In this document: positions 63,791 through 64,000 of the stretch, piece after piece | Position numbering within the stretch: the first letter of the stretch is position 1 | Layout of the letters: each line of letters begins with the position of its first letter | Assembly: GCF_012395255.1 (NCBI RefSeq) | Contig: NZ_JAAZQD010000001.1 | Span: 620,001-684,000, forward strand | Length of the DNA: 64,000 nucleotides | Reading direction: 5' to 3' | Source of the DNA: Oleiagrimonas citrea | GTDB lineage: Bacteria > Pseudomonadota > Gammaproteobacteria > Xanthomonadales > Rhodanobacteraceae | Notes under the pieces: model-generated | The model's database searches: none | What the model was told of the DNA's origin: nothing | What the model saw: the letters and a program-made list of their open reading frames with translations, nothing else | Made by a program: the position numbers and the translations under genes

Positions 63791-63820
63791 CTGCTATGCC
63801 GCGCCGGCATCCGCTACAAT
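63791..63820 (+). promoter_or_regulatory. candidate pyrH promoter
   Basis: CTGCTA (63791-63796) and TACAAT (63815-63820), 18 bases apart, lie 36 bases before the pyrH ATG. The same TACAAT is used in the candidate rpsB promoter. With the terminator upstream, pyrH probably has its own start. Confidence 0.5.
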
Positions 63821-63855
63821 CTCGGGCGTTTGCCCGCCTCTCTGGAAATCCGCCC

Positions 63856-64000
63856 ATGTCCGAATCCGCGCCGAAATATCGCCGCATCCTGCTGAAACTC
63901 TCCGGTGAGGCCCTGATGGGCGACGAGGACTACGGGATCGATCCCAAGGTCATCGGTCGACTGGCCGACGAAATCATCGAGGCCAGCAAGGCGGGTGTGG
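63856..64000 (+). CDS. pyrH: UMP kinase PyrH, 5' part (runs off the window)
   Basis: The first 48 codons are present. The protein begins [20 protein letters not shown] and continues with GDEDYGIDP, the phosphate-binding Lys-Leu-Ser-Gly-Glu-Ala-Leu start shared by bacterial UMP kinases of the amino-acid kinase family. It converts UMP to UDP in pyrimidine synthesis. CTGGAAATC lies upstream of the ATG at 63856. The order rpsB-tsf-pyrH agrees with the usual gammaproteobacterial arrangement. Confidence 0.95.
   Translation, partial: MSESAPKYRRILLKLSGEALMGDEDYGIDPKVIGRLADEIIEASKAGV

Overview
The window is GC-rich, densely packed gammaproteobacterial chromosome. The minus-strand run map, glnD, dapD, ArsC/Spx-like gene and dapE next to rpsB-tsf-pyrH, the minCDE cluster, parC, the EgtB/EgtD pair and the copper-chaperone group suggest Lysobacterales (Xanthomonadales), perhaps Rhodanobacteraceae. 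That placement rests on gene order and protein families recognised from memory, not on a search. No rRNA, tRNA or CRISPR array was seen.

Layout. 1-4.04 kb: an EF-hand protein tail, a secreted protein of unknown function, a DUF4396 membrane protein, a GFA-type zinc protein and a secreted thermolysin-like (M4) protease. 4.2-10.3 kb: egtB-egtD (ergothioneine), a GNAT enzyme, a His/Tyr-rich exported protein, and rlmKL with a small alpha/beta hydrolase. 10.4-16.9 kb: AmpD-like amidase, tesB, bpt, purT, then a copper-delivery group for cytochrome oxidase (SCO1, PCuAC, CtaG). 16.9-24.3 kb: a Gld-type ABC system, an SRPBCC/GyrI-like protein and a NarL-type two-component pair. 24.4-27.5 kb: GNAT-minC-minD-minE plus a small HExxH protein. 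27.5-29.7 kb: a Bcr-type MFS pump, then a fluoride riboswitch in front of crcB and a DUF190 gene. 29.9-39.3 kb: an S9 peptidase resembling lasso-peptide isopeptidases, cfa, a TraB/GumN protein, parC and a penicillin-acylase-family hydrolase.

39.4-41.7 kb is the accessory spot. Two copies of a structured repeat, in opposite orientation, bracket about 1.8 kb of lower-GC DNA. This carries a gene for a TIR-domain protein with two predicted winged-helix segments at its C terminus, a small zinc-ribbon-like reading frame broken by one TGA, and a perfect 14-bp palindrome upstream of the TIR gene. A third, partial copy of the repeat follows dbpA. This looks like a small defence-type cargo held by a non-autonomous repeat family and is the most interesting part of the window.

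41.8-64 kb returns to core genes: a divergent SDR/AraC pair, dbpA, two NUDIX genes, a phosphodiester glycosidase-like lipoprotein, a CocE-type hydrolase, a TlpA/DsbG-type redox pair, lysine/diaminopimelate genes (dapE, dapD), a VIT1-type transporter, glnD, map, and the translation operon rpsB-tsf followed by the start of pyrH.
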